64,000 nt of DNA from Asterias amurensis. Its lineage: Eukaryota; Echinodermata; Asteroidea; Forcipulatida; Asteriidae. The notes beneath the pieces are model-generated. The model was given only the letters and a program-made list of their open reading frames with translations. It was not told where the DNA came from and did not search any database. Of this stretch, positions 1 through 12,000 are shown one piece after another (the first letter of the stretch is position 1; every line of letters starts with the position of its first letter). Where the stretch lies: NCBI RefSeq assembly GCF_032118995.1, contig NC_092669.1, positions 2,851,501-2,915,500 on the forward strand, given 5' to 3'. The position numbers and the translations under genes are program-made.

Positions 1-29
1 AAATAAAGAAGGTGAAATATAAAAAAGGG

Positions 30-204
30 AGGTTACAGAGCGCCGGCCTCGGGTGCGTTCGTTTAGCTCCCCTGGGTCGACCCCGGTGTGTGGCGGGTTT
101 TTTTTCCCCAAGGACGAACGTGGGTAATTATCTGCACACGTTCATCCTGGAAAAAAAAAAAAAAAAAAAAAAAAAAAAACGCCACACACCGGGGTCGACC
201 CTCA
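30..204. repeat. Inverted repeat with A-rich centre
   Basis: Positions 73-94 (GGGTCGACCCCGGTGTGTGG and two more bases) recur perfectly inverted at 180-201, with a run of about 30 A between them. A related GC-rich stretch (GGTCGACCCCGGT) lies at 11825-11990. This looks like a dispersed element with complementary ends rather than a gene; the short reading frame across it has no recognisable protein features. Confidence 0.6.
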
Positions 205-221
205 AAATAATTTTATAATAG

Positions 222-520
222 ACATTGAGAGCTGGTCAAAAGACCAGTATTCCCAATTGGTGTATCCCAACATAGGCATAACATAACAAATCTGTAAAAA
301 TTTGAACTAAATTGGTCATCGAAGTTGCAAGAGGACAATGAAAGAAAAAACAACCTTGTTGCGTTACTTTTGGGTGATTTCAGATGCATAATAAAAGGCT
401 TCAGCTGAAGTATTTTACTATTCGAGTGAGAAATTACCTCTTTCTCAAAAACCACGTTTCTTCAGAGGGAGCCGTCTATCACAATGTTTTAACAACTCTC
501 CATTACTAAGTTAAAATTAA
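222..520 (-). repeat. Diverged copy of TTAA family B
   Basis: The stretch resembles the minus orientation of the family B elements described at 9865-10241: it contains the CACTTGGTGTATCCCA-like, 'hexamer-rich' GAAAGAAAAAAC and CTCTTTCTCAAAAAC blocks in the same order. The ends are degraded, so exact borders are uncertain. No gene is visible here. Confidence 0.55.
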
Positions 521-589
521 GTTTTTATGCTAAACAGGTTCATATTTAACTGTATTTTTTTTAGATTTGGTTATTTTTCAAATTTACAG

Positions 590-2075
590 CTTAAAATTGT
601 CATTATGGTCTGTAAATTGCTCTCGAAACAGGATTTTAAAGCAACAAATTTTTGTTTTACCATTTTTTCCTCCAAATCGTGAAAAATATGCTGTAGATTT
701 TACGACTCAATCTAATTTTGCTATGCTAACTTTTTTCAAAATGGATAAATCACACGTATTTATTGCATTATATCACACTCGTTGTCGTGTTTTAGTTTCA
801 AGGGATACAACAATCTATCCCTTCCTTTTTTTCGGTTGTTTTTTAGCAGCAAAGGATAAACAAATCTATCCCTTCCACTTTTCAGCTTGACTTGAGCACC
901 AAAGGATAAACAAATATTTCCCCTCCTCTTTTTGGCTAAGTTTGTGCTCCCGATATTGACGTTGTTCTCCCAAAGGTATTTTATGGAGAAAAACAGTATA
1001 GTTTTAACATTTTTTATTTAATTGTGAACCTGTTTATATTTGGTTATTTGTCAAGTATCTTAAAATATTCATTATGGTCTGAGAATTGCTCTCGAAACAG
1101 GATTTTAAAGCAATAAGTTTTTGTTTTACCATGTTGTCCTCCAAATCGTGAAAAACATGATGTAGATTTTACGAATCAATCTAATTTTGCTATGCTAACG
1201 TTTTAACCCTTTAGTCCCTGCACCGCCCGAGTTTGCTGAAATCCAATTTCTCAAGATTCTTGCAGTAAATTACTGGAATCGTAGTTCAAATTTTAAAAGA
1301 TAGCCATGGCTTAATGTGTATGCACAATTTTTAACCCTTTCGGTAATAGTACAAGTTTTCATGGGAACAATAAATGCCTCACGTTAAACGGCTATGGTAA
1401 TTTTTATGGCGAATATTTTTGTGCACGGATAAAATGAACACAATAGCTTTTCAAGGCTTTTGTCTGGCTGGCTCAATTCTCATACTGATTAAATGCGAAG
1501 GCGTTAATTTTCGACAATATCATCATAAATGATGAATAGTTTCCTGTTTACTAATGAGCGTTTTATTTTTCGTAAGAGCTAAATTATTTCATCATCATTA
1601 GCTTCGACAAGTCAACTGTGAAGGGAGAATTAATAACGATCTATAACAACTAGATATATAACAAATGCGTAGACCTACTAATGACTATCGAGTTTTCTTT
1701 TGATGTACCTTTTTTTCTCTACAAACACAAGCTAGCGAGGTTTCCTCGTACCGCATACAGTGTATCGCTATATGCGGCTGAGCGGTACAGTGGCTAAATG
1801 GTTAAAAATAGATAAATTCCACTTATTTGTTACAATATATCGCACATTTTGCCGTGTTTGAGTTTCAAGGTATAAATAAATCTACCCCTCCTACTTTTTG
1901 GTTGGTTTTGAGCAGCAAAGGATAAACAAATTTATCCCTTCCACTTTTCAGCTTGATTTGAGCACCAAAGGATAAACAAATCTAACCCTCCTTTTTCTTG
2001 CTAAGTTTGTGCACCCGATACTGAGTTTGTTCTCCCAAAAATATTTTATGCAGAAAAACAGCATAATTTCAACAC
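590..2075. repeat. Local duplication interrupted by an insertion
   Basis: About 420 bp at 590-1010 recur at 1062-2075: 594-730 matches 1062-1201 and 853-1010 matches 1918-2075 with scattered substitutions. The second copy is split by the 595-bp element at 1207-1801. Short reading frames in both copies are not conserved between them, so I read this as non-coding duplicated DNA. Confidence 0.75.
1207..1801. mobile_element. 595-bp TTAA-flanked non-autonomous DNA transposon
   Basis: TTAA stands at 1203-1206 and 1802-1805. The element ends are imperfect inverted repeats: left CCCTTTAGTCCCTGCACCGC, right (reversed) CCATTTAGCCACTGTACCGC. The flanks rejoin to the uninterrupted sequence of the neighbouring duplicate (590-1010), which shows it is an insertion. 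It carries no recognisable transposase. TTAA targeting is typical of the piggyBac superfamily, but the family name is inference. Confidence 0.7.
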
Positions 2076-2404
2076 TATTAAAACATCTTTGAGAAAATTT
2101 GCTATATATTACTGAAAAGGGCAAAAAATTAAAAATCATAGTTAATTGTGAACCTGTTGCTAACATATTATTTGAGATAATTACCAATAGTGTCCAGTGC
2201 ATGTAAACGATATGCAGCAAGATCACTTGTCGTTTTCGTTCAATTCAGCAGAGCAATTACAGCAGGCGATTGAAGCCATTCAGATCAAGGGGATTCAAGA
2301 CAGCCTTAGAGACTTATCTTTTTTAATGAATAATTTTCAGCTCATTTCCATTTTGGATTACCGTTCAGTCTCCATTGCTCATTACCAAGTTAAAGGGAGG
2401 GCAC

Positions 2405-2580
2405 AGGGGTGGATTTCACAAAAGTAGTCCTAACTTAGGACTAGTCCTAGGCAATGCCAAGAGATAGGACCAGTCCTAAGTTAGGATGAGTTACTGGTCC
2501 TAACTTAGGACCAGTCCTATCTCTCAGCATTGCCTAGGACTAGTCCTAAGTTAGGACTACGTTTGTGAAATCCACCCCAG
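2405..2580. mobile_element. Near-perfect palindromic MITE
   Basis: GGGGTGGATTTCACAAA at 2405 is mirrored by TTTGTGAAATCCACCCC ending near 2579, and the interior (TAGTCCTAACTTAGGACTAG and related repeats) is itself made of short inverted units. The whole folds into one long hairpin. It sits inside or beside a family B copy (2581-2935). Elements with related ends occur at 7342-7515, 42048-42175 and 62584-62762. Confidence 0.7.
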
Positions 2581-2935
2581 GTTTTGTAATTGTCAAAGAC
2601 CAGTCTTCTCACTTGGTGTATCCCATCATAACCATAAAACAACAAGCCTGTGAAGATTTGGGCTCAATTGGTCATCAAAGTTGCGAGAAAATGATGAAAG
2701 AAAAAACACCCTTATGGGACGAATTTGTGTGCTTTCAGATAAGAATAAACGACTTTTAGCTAGAAGTCTTTTATTATGTTAGTGAGAAATTAGCTCTTTC
2801 TCAAAAACTACGTTACTTCAGAGGGAGTCGTTTCCCACAATGTTTTATATTATCAACAGCTCTCCAATGCTAGTTACCAAGTCAGTTTTTAAGTTAATAT
2901 TTGTATTGAGTAATTACCAAACGTGTACCTTCCTT
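2581..2935 (-). repeat. TTAA family B copy, minus orientation
   Basis: Reads as the reverse orientation of family B: GTCAAAGACCAGTCTTCTCA, CTTGGTGTATCCCA, GAAAGAAAAAACACCCT, CTCTTTCTCAAAAACTACG and GAGTAATTACCAA in the expected order. The flanks are degraded. The reading frame at 2565-2759 is only this repeat. Confidence 0.6.
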
Positions 2936-3464
2936 CAAATAAAAAGAGAACTGTATTTTGAACTTGTGGAAATTATCATGAAAAGAGGTTGAAGGAGGTT
3001 GTGGGGACAAAGGGAGAAAAGTAGACGGGATGTTAAAACCCTTTCATCCCTACACAGCTGGGTTTGCTGACAAATGCCGAGTGCGTTTTGGCGACCCGAA
3101 CACAGAAACTTTTGGTCATCGGTTGAGCGTTTTCGCGTGTTCGGTTGAGGCGCAGTGACGATGCTGTTCAGACCAACCGGTAACCGACATGTGGACTCGG
3201 TTGGGCTTGATTGGGGGTCCACAAAACACACTCTATAATATAGGTGTGCGGTTTTCAAAAATCATGTAGTAAATTACTAGAATTGTGGTTCACATTCCTT
3301 TAAAGATACCAATTGCTTATTATATCATATTTCACAATTATCACCGTGTTCGATAGTGTCATAGATTGATGTTGAAAAAAAAAGTGACAAATCCATAGAG
3401 ATGAATATCACTGTAATTTGAAAAAGGTCAAACGCTGCTTTGGTTTTTCATCTTCGTTGCACAG

Positions 3465-4060
3465 GTCTGGTAATGGACTCTTTGAGGTCTCCAAGGCAAA
3501 CCCGTGTGCGTCGCATCTCACTGGAGCTCAGACTATCTGCAAGCTCCAGTGTAGAAAACTTCAAAAAGGCTGGCAAGGGACTCTCGTCCGGGCTTCATAA
3601 CGTCGCCAACAAGCTACCCGTGCCAAGATCACTCCAACGGCGCAGCCGAAGTTACGAAAATCTAGAGGAGAACAGTCTCCTCCATCCGGACACCCCAAAG
3701 AAAGCAGACGGAGGCGATGGGGATATAAGAAAGAGCAAATCTACGGAGAATTTAAAGAAGATTAAAGACGAGAAGGAGGATGGGAGTCGTGGGGATAAGC
3801 GATTCTTGCGGAGAAAGTGGGAGGCTAGGAAGAACAGACAGCAACAAGAGAACAAATCCGACTGCGAGAAAGCGGAGAAGACTAGTGCCGAGGATACTGT
3901 CAGTGATGACGCGCATGCACCAGAAGACGATGGGTTGGCTGTAGACTCCATTCCAATCGTTTTTGAGCCTCTTACACTAGGACAGCGCCCTCTGACGCCC
4001 ACTGTCACCATTTGCCTTACGGATGATGAAAATAGAAACACTAACCCATTTCTAGATTGA
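3465..4060 (+). CDS. Terminal exon of an unrecognised gene (basic, disordered, NPF tail)
   Basis: A pyrimidine-rich tract and CAG at 3462-3464 make a good splice acceptor; the open frame runs from there to TGA at 4058-4060. The first methionine after the acceptor is at 3473, giving 195 residues if it is the start, but the exon is more likely the 3' end of a longer gene whose other exons are not visible, perhaps left of the window. The product is hydrophilic: an amphipathic stretch (VENFKKAGKGLSSGLHNVAN), an Arg/Ser-rich block (RSLQRRSRSYENL), a Lys/Glu-rich charged region that could be helical, an acidic patch, then a C-terminus TNPFLD. NPF is the ligand motif of EH domains, so a membrane-traffic adaptor is conceivable; that is inference. 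Codon use and the absence of repeat similarity favour a real exon. I do not recognise the family. Confidence 0.55.
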
Positions 4061-4084
4061 GAAATGATAAGATGGACTGATCAG

Positions 4085-4350
4085 GGCCCAATTTCATAGA
4101 GCTGCTTAAGCAGAAAACATGTGCTTTGGAAGTTTTAATGCTTAAATACTTTAAGAAATTAGGCCATTTTATAGATCTGTTAAGCAAAACGAATACTGCT
4201 TTGCTAAGCCAAAAATGAGTTGGGCACCAGCTGAAACATTGTTCACTTTATTGAATTTTGGTTGGTAACAAGCTTTGTATGTGCTAAGCAAGATTTTATG
4301 GTTACGTTCTTTAAGAAATTGGGCACAGGGCCTGATTTCATAGAGCTGCT
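4085..4350. repeat. GGGCCCAATTTCATAGAGCTGC family element
   Basis: Starts GGGCCCAATTTCATAGAGCTG and contains repeated GCTTAAGCA / GCTAAGCA units. A partial second copy follows at 4329-4425. Related elements with mirrored ends are at 26145-26290, 26348-26580, 43902-44080 and 62205-62455. It looks like a MITE family with about 20-bp inverted ends. Confidence 0.6.
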
Positions 4351-4425
4351 AAGCAAAAAAAAATGAGTTGGGCACCTGTTGCAACAAGGTTAACTTTAAT
4401 GAATTTTGGTTGGTACACGTTTGAT

Positions 4426-5072
4426 TGTCAAATACCAATTTTCTCACTTGGTGTATCCCACAAACCAGTATGTGAAAGTTTGGACTTAATTGGTCATCAA
4501 ACTTGCAAGAGAAAAACACCCTTGTTGCGTTACTATGTGTGCTTTCAGCTGCATATTAAAAGGCTTCAATTTCTCGCTGAAGTGTTGAACTTTTCAGAGA
4601 TGTTTTGTGCAATAGCAGTATCCTTTTTTCAAACTGTTGTTTTATGCCTGCAGAGAAATGACATTTTATTAGTTATATTTGAAAATAAAAATTCTTCTAT
4701 TGGTGCTGGTAAAGTCTTCTATAAAAATTGTTATTATAAATCTACATGAACTTGTTACTAATTTAATATTGTTTTTCGCATAACCTTTATTGTAAGTTGT
4801 CAGGTACCCTGTACATACGTTGATGACAATAGCAGTTAATCTCATTTCCTATAGAGGAACCAGACTATCTTTTCCATCTAGCAAAGGTTTGGGGTTATTT
4901 TGTTGATTTGAAAAATGTTGTCACACCTTGAACAAAACATAAAGATCATTCAAAATGATACATTTATTGTACAATATATTTTTAATACTATATTCAAAAA
5001 GCTTTTACAATCATTATCCTCTTTTTTTCAGTGACTGTTTTCTGAAATAATGTAAGAAAAAATAGATGACCA
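4426..5072. other. Intergenic, no gene seen
   Basis: About 650 bp, partly family B-like (CTCACTTGGTGTATCCCA near 4440) and otherwise AT-rich without a supported exon. Confidence 0.5.
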
Positions 5073-5076
5073 TTAA

Positions 5077-5458
5077 AGGAACACGTTGCCTTGGATCGGT
5101 CGAGTTGGTCTTTGAAAAGCGTTTGTAACCGTTTTTTATAAAATGCATATGGGTAGAAAGATGTTGTAAAAGTAGAATACAATGATCCACACAAACATGC
5201 CTCGAAATTGCGTGGTTTTCCTTTTACCTCGTCGACTAACACGTTGGCCATTTATGGGGGTCAAAATTTTGACTCCCATAAATGGCCGACCGTGTTAGTT
5301 CGCACAGTAGAAGGAAAACCACGCAATTTCGAGGCAAACTTGTGTGGATCATTGTATTCTACTTTTAAAACATCTTTCCAACCATATGCATTATATACAA
5401 AACGGTTACAAACGCTTTTGTTTTGACCAACTCGTCCGATCCAAGGCAACGTGTTCCT
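5077..5458. mobile_element. TTAA family A palindromic MITE
   Basis: TTAA at 5073-5076 and 5459-5462 flank AGGAACACGTTGCCTTGG and its inverse. The two halves are complementary almost along their full length and meet at the core GGGTCAAAATTTTGACTCCC, so one strand folds into a hairpin of about 190 bp stem. Other copies are at 8725-9113, 11409-11792, 13828-14213, 45105-45475, 50398-50633 (half) and 57643-57830 (half). It has no transposase. TTAA targeting suggests mobilisation by a piggyBac-type enzyme (inference). Confidence 0.85.
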
Positions 5459-5462
5459 TTAA

Positions 5463-6090
5463 AACAAGCGTTGCGTAACAGAACTACTGATCTTCAACAA
5501 CGAGCAACTTTGAGGGCACACATTAAGACAACTACTAACCATAAACGCTCATGCGCAGTGTCGCACTCACTCAAACAACTCATTCGGAAGCCTAGTTACA
5601 ATAGAAAATAACAATACTGATAAGTTGTCTTAAGATGAAGTTTATTCCTTTGTGAAATCGAGCCATGATGGTTTTGAAAAGCTACGTTGTTGGTCTTTCC
5701 ACAATTATGTAAAACTCTTTGTTGTTAATGTTATTAAAACAAAAATCAACAGCACATCGTCCGTGGTTTATTGTCTTAAGTAAAGACTGCAAAAATAGAG
5801 CTCGGAGAAGGGTTGTTGTGCAGTTGTCTAAAAGAACCCAGAATAGAACACTTATCACCTAAGAGGTTAGATGTTAACTCCCAAGGTTTCTGGTTCAAGT
5901 AGTAAGCACTCTGGTTGACAGGTATCCTCAGGCTTGCCAGCAATAGTGATTAAGTTGTGCTCAGCATTCTCTGTGATTCCCTAACCCCTTTGCCCCCATT
6001 CATGATCTTCCCAAACTCCCCCAAAAATAATTCTCCCCCGTTTAAAAATCTCATATTATATTACAAAAAATAATAATGGGACTTCAAAAA
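5463..6090. other. Intergenic and COMMD9 3' flank
   Basis: No exon supported. The part next to 6091 is the COMMD9 3' UTR on the minus strand. TTTATT at 5767-5772 would read as AATAAA on that strand and is a possible poly(A) signal, not proven. Confidence 0.4.
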
Positions 6091-9000
6091 CTATTTCTTG
6101 GCCACGGAATTTAACTGGTCTCTTATTTTACCGAGTCCGTCGAGCATGGTGTCTAACGTCTCTTTGCTGAGCTCAACATTCATGGTTGACGTGTCTGGAG
6201 CAACGTCCACTCTGGTTGCATTCTCTTGGACCTATGGACACAAAATGTGAAGGTCAGATTTAAAGGTAGGGTCATAGATTGGCAAACAATTCAAAATTTA
6301 ACATAAGAGCTTAATATTTCAGTTGGTAGTCACCGACACATTAATTTTTGTTTCTTTTTGGGGGCTGATGCTAAAAAATGCATTATTTTAATATTCATGA
6401 GTAAAAGTGTGACGTAATGTCTGGCAGAAATTTCAATGTTGCACAAAAAGTGGACAGAATTTGGGATATCTATAAATGTATTTCCAATACTTATTTTACT
6501 ACGAAGTTACTTCCATGTTGTCTGAATTGATTTCTTTTTAGTATTTTCCATTAACTCAACCCTTCCTTAACAAAATGGACAAAACTAGGGAAAGTCCGCG
6601 TTTGATTGGTTAATAATCGTTCAGCACTTTGCATACAAGTTATGAATGTAAAAGACTCATGTGCGTGGTCTCCCTGCCCAGGATCTATGTTTAAGAGGTT
6701 TCTTACTTTGAGTTGGAGTACACATGTTGGCACGGACATTCTGGCCAGGGTGTCTGAAGACGTCTTGATATCGACCCGCCAATCAAAGTCAACAAGGCGT
6801 GGCAAGGAGACTTCGTGGGAGAAGAAAGGAAAGACAAATACAAAGGGTTTAATTTTTTTCTGTTCCATAAGTGTATAATGGCTTTAACAGCAAAATGAAA
6901 AGCATTATAAGAAAACAAAAAACTTGGGAGTATATTCCCAACTAAAGCCCACAACAAATTTATATAAAATTAGGCCAGACCAGCTGTTACCTAAATGAAA
7001 CCATTAAAAATACTGCAAACAACTTCATGTATACTTAACACCAATTAATAAGGACACACATTTCAAACTGCTGGTGATGAGTTGCCTGGTGATACATGCA
7101 ACAAACCATGAACAAAAAAACAGTTAATCGAATAATCAATTTCAAACATTCTGGAGTTTTTAATGAGTCTCTGCAATGTCTCGGACCTAGACTATCCGAG
7201 ACCTTGCTGAGACCACGACATTCGAGACATAAAAACTGCCAAGACCTGAAAAATAATATGGTCTCGAGACCGAGACGGAGACCTCCAACACTGAACACCA
7301 ACACAAAATCGCCGGACTTGTCCAGTCATTAGTTTAAAATACCTGCAGTTGATTTCACCAAACTCTTCCTAACTTAGGATTAATCTTAGGAATTAGGACC
7401 GGTAGTTCCCTATCCAAAGGCGTAGGACGCATTGAACCCATCCTAAGTTAGGGTGGGTTACTCGTCTTTACTCGTTCTAACTCGAGTTAGGATCAAACTT
7501 TGCGTTTCGTCAAAATGGCTGCTGGCCAGATACTTAAATCACCAGCCTCAGGTCTGTGGCCCAGTGTTAAACTAAGCCCTGATTGATGTTAACAAAAATA
7601 AGTTCACAAAAGAAGACGGTATGAGACCTGGGTCAATGGATAGCAGAGAAAAAGGAATTCAAAGTCGTAGGCAAGAAAAGACAAGATGATGGAGAAAAGT
7701 ACGATTCACATAAATATACTAAATTTGAAGAAATAATGGAAATCACAAATTGTGACTTACTCTGGCTGTTGATAGATCTATTCCTCCATGTTGGCCTGAA
7801 AAAAAGAAGAAGGGGAACACAAAATAAAATGCAAGACAAACCAAAACAAGAAAACAACAAACACTAAGCAAAAAGGATGTCTAGTATTTGTTGTCCACCA
7901 AGTAATAACAAGTGATAACTTAAAGGCACTGGACACTCTCGATAATTACTCAAAATTAGCATAAAAAACTTACATAGTAACGAGCAATGGAGAGCTGTTG
8001 ATAGTAAAAAACAATCATTGTGAAAAATGGCTCCCTCTGAAGTAACATAGTTTTTGAGAAAGAGGTATTTTTTTTTACTCAAATATTCATAGACTGCATG
8101 CCTGAAGCCTTTTCTATGGCATCTGAAAGCACACAAATTTGTGCCAGAAGTTTTTTTCTTTCTTTCCTTATAAATTCTCTTGCACCTTAATGACCAATTG
8201 AGTCAAAATGTTCACAGATATGTTACTTTATGTATATGCTGGAATAGACCAAGTGAGAATACTGGTGTTTGACAAAGGTGTCCATTGCCTTTAAACAAGG
8301 GTATGCAAAACAAACAAACAAAAGAAATAAAATCTTATATTAATAAGTTAAAACAAATCCTCTCTTCACTTACAGACTTTCTGTGATGATTTTTGTGAGA
8401 AGATCTTTTAAATTCTTGTGGAATTCACCTTAAAGAAAAGAGGGGAGCAGAGAAAGAAAAATTAACAAACAAGTTTCATCCTTTTGAGAATGTTTACCAA
8501 ACATATTCAGTAGTGCCCAAGTCCAAAAACCCACAGCCATAAAAGAAACAATTTGAGTGTAATTTTATTTCTGCTAAGCATCATTTGTCTGTGCTTAGCA
8601 AATCTGCTACACCACATATTTGTTGTGTACCCCGTGTGCAGATAGCACGTTATTGTAAAATGCACTATTAGAAGAACTTGTTACTTTTATTTAGCGCGCA
8701 TATTCATCACTCAGTGACGCTTAAAGGAACACGAACACGTTGCCTTGGATTGGTCGAGTTGGTCTTTGAAAAGCGTTTGTAACCGTTTTTTTATAAAATG
8801 CATATGGGTAGAAAGATGTTGTAAAAGTAGAATACAATGATCCACACAAACATGCCTCGAAATTGCGCGGTTTTCCTTTTACCTCGTCGACTAACACGTC
8901 GGCCATTTATGGGGGTCAAAATTTTGACTCCCATAAATGGCCAACCGTGTTAGTTTGCACAGTAGAAGGAAAACCACGCAATTTCGAGGCAAACTTGTGT

Positions 9001-12000
9001 GGATCATTGTATTCTTCTTTTAAAACATCTTTCCAACCATATGCATTTTATAAAAAACGGTTACAAACGCTTTTGTTTTGACCAACTCGTCCGATCCAAG
9101 GCAACGTGTTCCTTTAAGGCACTTTAACATACAGTATTTTCCTGCAAGGTATGTAGGACTGGGTTTAAATTATGAGATCTACTTCTTTTACATAGTACAA
9201 TGTAATGGTTGACAATGTGCATGGTGTAAAACTATTACTCTTATATCCTTGCGGTACCCGCTGCCAAAACATAGGATTCGAACTGCCTCTAGCTACCGGG
9301 CAACCTCGGTAGTCTAGTTGGTAAGACACTGCTCTAGAATTGCAAGGGTCGTGGGTTCGAATCCAACCTGAGTAACATGCCTGTGATATTTTTTCACAGG
9401 ACTCGGGGAAGTACTGAGAGTATACAAGGCTAACACACATCGGTGTACGGGTAAAAACCAAATATTAATATTCTTTATCCCCCGGTGCAAATTTAACATC
9501 TCTTATATCGTTGCGGTACCCGCTGCCAAAACATAGGATTCGAACTGCCTCTAGCTGCCGGGCAACCTCGGTAGTCTAATTGGTAAGACACTGCTCTAGA
9601 ATTGCAAGGGTTGTGGGTTCGAATCCAACCTGAGTAACATGCCTGTGATATTTTTTCACAGAACTCGGGAAAGTACTGAGTATACAGTGCTAACACACAT
9701 CGGTGTACGGGTAAAAACCAAATATTAATATTACTTGGAAATGATATTTACTTGGAAAGACGCTTTGGACAGAGGTGGCATCAGTACAGCCAATGAAGAG
9801 AACATTTCGGATGAGTTTGCTGAGAGAACACAACAACTGCAAGGCAAATACAAACAGATGTTAAAGGCAGTGGACACTATTGGTAATCACTCAAAATAAT
9901 TGTTAGAATAAAAACTTACTTGGTTACGAGTAATGGGGAGAGGTTGGTAGTATAAAACATTGTGAGAAACTGCTCCCTCTGAAGTGACGTAGTTTTTGAG
10001 AAAGAAGTAATTTTCCACGAACTTGATTTCGAGACCTCTAATGTAGATTTTGAGGTCTTCAAATCAAGCATCTGAAAGCACACAGCTTCGTCTGACAAGG
10101 GTGTTTTTTCTTTTATTATTATCTCGCAACTTCGGCGACCAATTGAACTCAAATTTTCTGTTATTTTATGCATATGTTGAGAAACACCAAGTGAAAACAC
10201 TGGTCTTTGACAATTACACAATACCAATAGTGCCAGTGTCTTTAACAATACCTCATAAATTCCACCAATACTCAAAAGCAATTACAGTCACAATTTAAAC
10301 AACAACAAAATGAATTAGACAACGCTCTCCTGACCTCCTTGTCAAGTTCCTTCGTGGAAGTTTCAGGGATGAAAACCTACAAAGTATCAAGTACAAATAA
10401 ATATAAACACTGCAAACTGCAATTTTTTTTTACTGTAATTGTCTCTCTGCATAATGTGCGCAAACTGTTTATTTGTTCGTTATTGTATGCCTTTGTGGTT
10501 TAAAGGTTTTCGGTATTTTTGTATTTTTAAATATTTTTAGACTCGCAAGCTGAAGTGAATTTCACTGTATATGTGTGACAATAAAAAAACAATTGAATCA
10601 AATTGAGCTAAATTTCTACCTTGTTGGCTTCGTCATCCGATGCAGAGAGTTGTTCAGCAATTTTGTGGACTACTTCAGTTGGAGGTTGGATGAGGTCTTT
10701 ATACAAGACCGCCTGGTCACATAAACGGACCACGATGTCTCTGGAACTAGCCTGCATGGGGACCAGGTAAATGTTAGGTTTAGTTACATACCAGTGAGCA
10801 GTAGCTTCGGCCGAGTAAAAAAAGAAACATGTTTAGGGCTGGGTTTCTCCAAAAAAGGAAGGAGGGGCTTTTTGTTTTTTATTTCAAGATGGCCGCCATT
10901 ATTTTTAAAATGTCAAACACCCATTGTTTTTTTCTACTGCTCAAACACATAATACATAAATAAAACATTTTGGACAAGACATTCAGACAAGACATTCAGA
11001 TTAATTTAGCTGAGATCCTTTAAAATAACAATTTTCTCATAAAAAAATAAAAAAATAAAAATTCATAATTTCTTTTTTTAAATGTGCATAAAAAAAGTTT
11101 TAAAAAGAGTATAAAAGAAAAAAACGAGGCGGCCTCTAAAAAGGAAGCGAGCGGCGACAAGTGAGCTGGGCAAAATTTGTTGTGCTCAGTCACCTGGCTG
11201 GTATGAAAATGCAAAAATAGTCAAAATTTAAAAAAATTAATTCAGAACCCCAGTGACTGCACTTGGTCTCGTATAGTTGGTTATGTCTGATTTAACAATT
11301 CACTTCTTAGATTAAAAGTTGATTTTGATTCTAAAGAAAAAGTAGATTATAGCCACTCAGACCTGCACTTTTTAGCTAAAATACATCCATTTTCCACTTT
11401 TTAATTAAAGGAACACGTTGCCTTGGATCGGACGAGTTGGACTACAAAAAGCTTTTGAACCCGTTTGTTATGAAATGCATATGGTTAGAAAGATGTTTTA
11501 AAAGTAGAATGTAATGATCCACACAAGTATCACTCAAAATTTCACGGTTTTCTTTTTACGTCGCGAACTATCACCGTCGGCCATTTATGGGAGTCAAAAT
11601 TTTGACTCCCATAAATGGCCGACCGTGTTATTGGACGAGGTAAAAAGAAAACCACGCAATTTCGAGGCATACTTGTGTAGATCATTGTATTCTACTTTTA
11701 CAACATCTTTCTAACCATTATGCATTTTATAACAAACGGTTACAAAACGCTTTTCAACGACCAACTCGACCGATCCAAGGCAACGTGTTCCTTTAAGGCT
11801 GCTCGTGCCATTCCCCTTTATTTTGGGTGCGTTGGATTAGCTTCCCTAGGTCGACCCCGGTCTGCCCCCTAATGCGTTCGAATAGCTTCAACGTCATTCC
11901 AGGGGGTCACCCAGGTCAGCCCCCAGTGCTCTGCTTGTGGAGTGGGTCACTTGGGGCTGGCCCCAGGTGCATGGACGTCACCACGACTACGAACGACGAG

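Noticed and set aside
5208-5426. Similar 60-85 aa frames ([11 protein letters not shown]../..GKPRNFEA) at 4994, 5208, 8721, 8863, 11514 and 45166
   Set aside because: All are translations of the palindromic family A element; they occur on both strands and have no independent coding signature.
9310-9364. tRNA gene
   Set aside because: A and B boxes are present but the cloverleaf is poor and the unit recurs with a SINE body; the same holds for 36278, 37186 and 31480.
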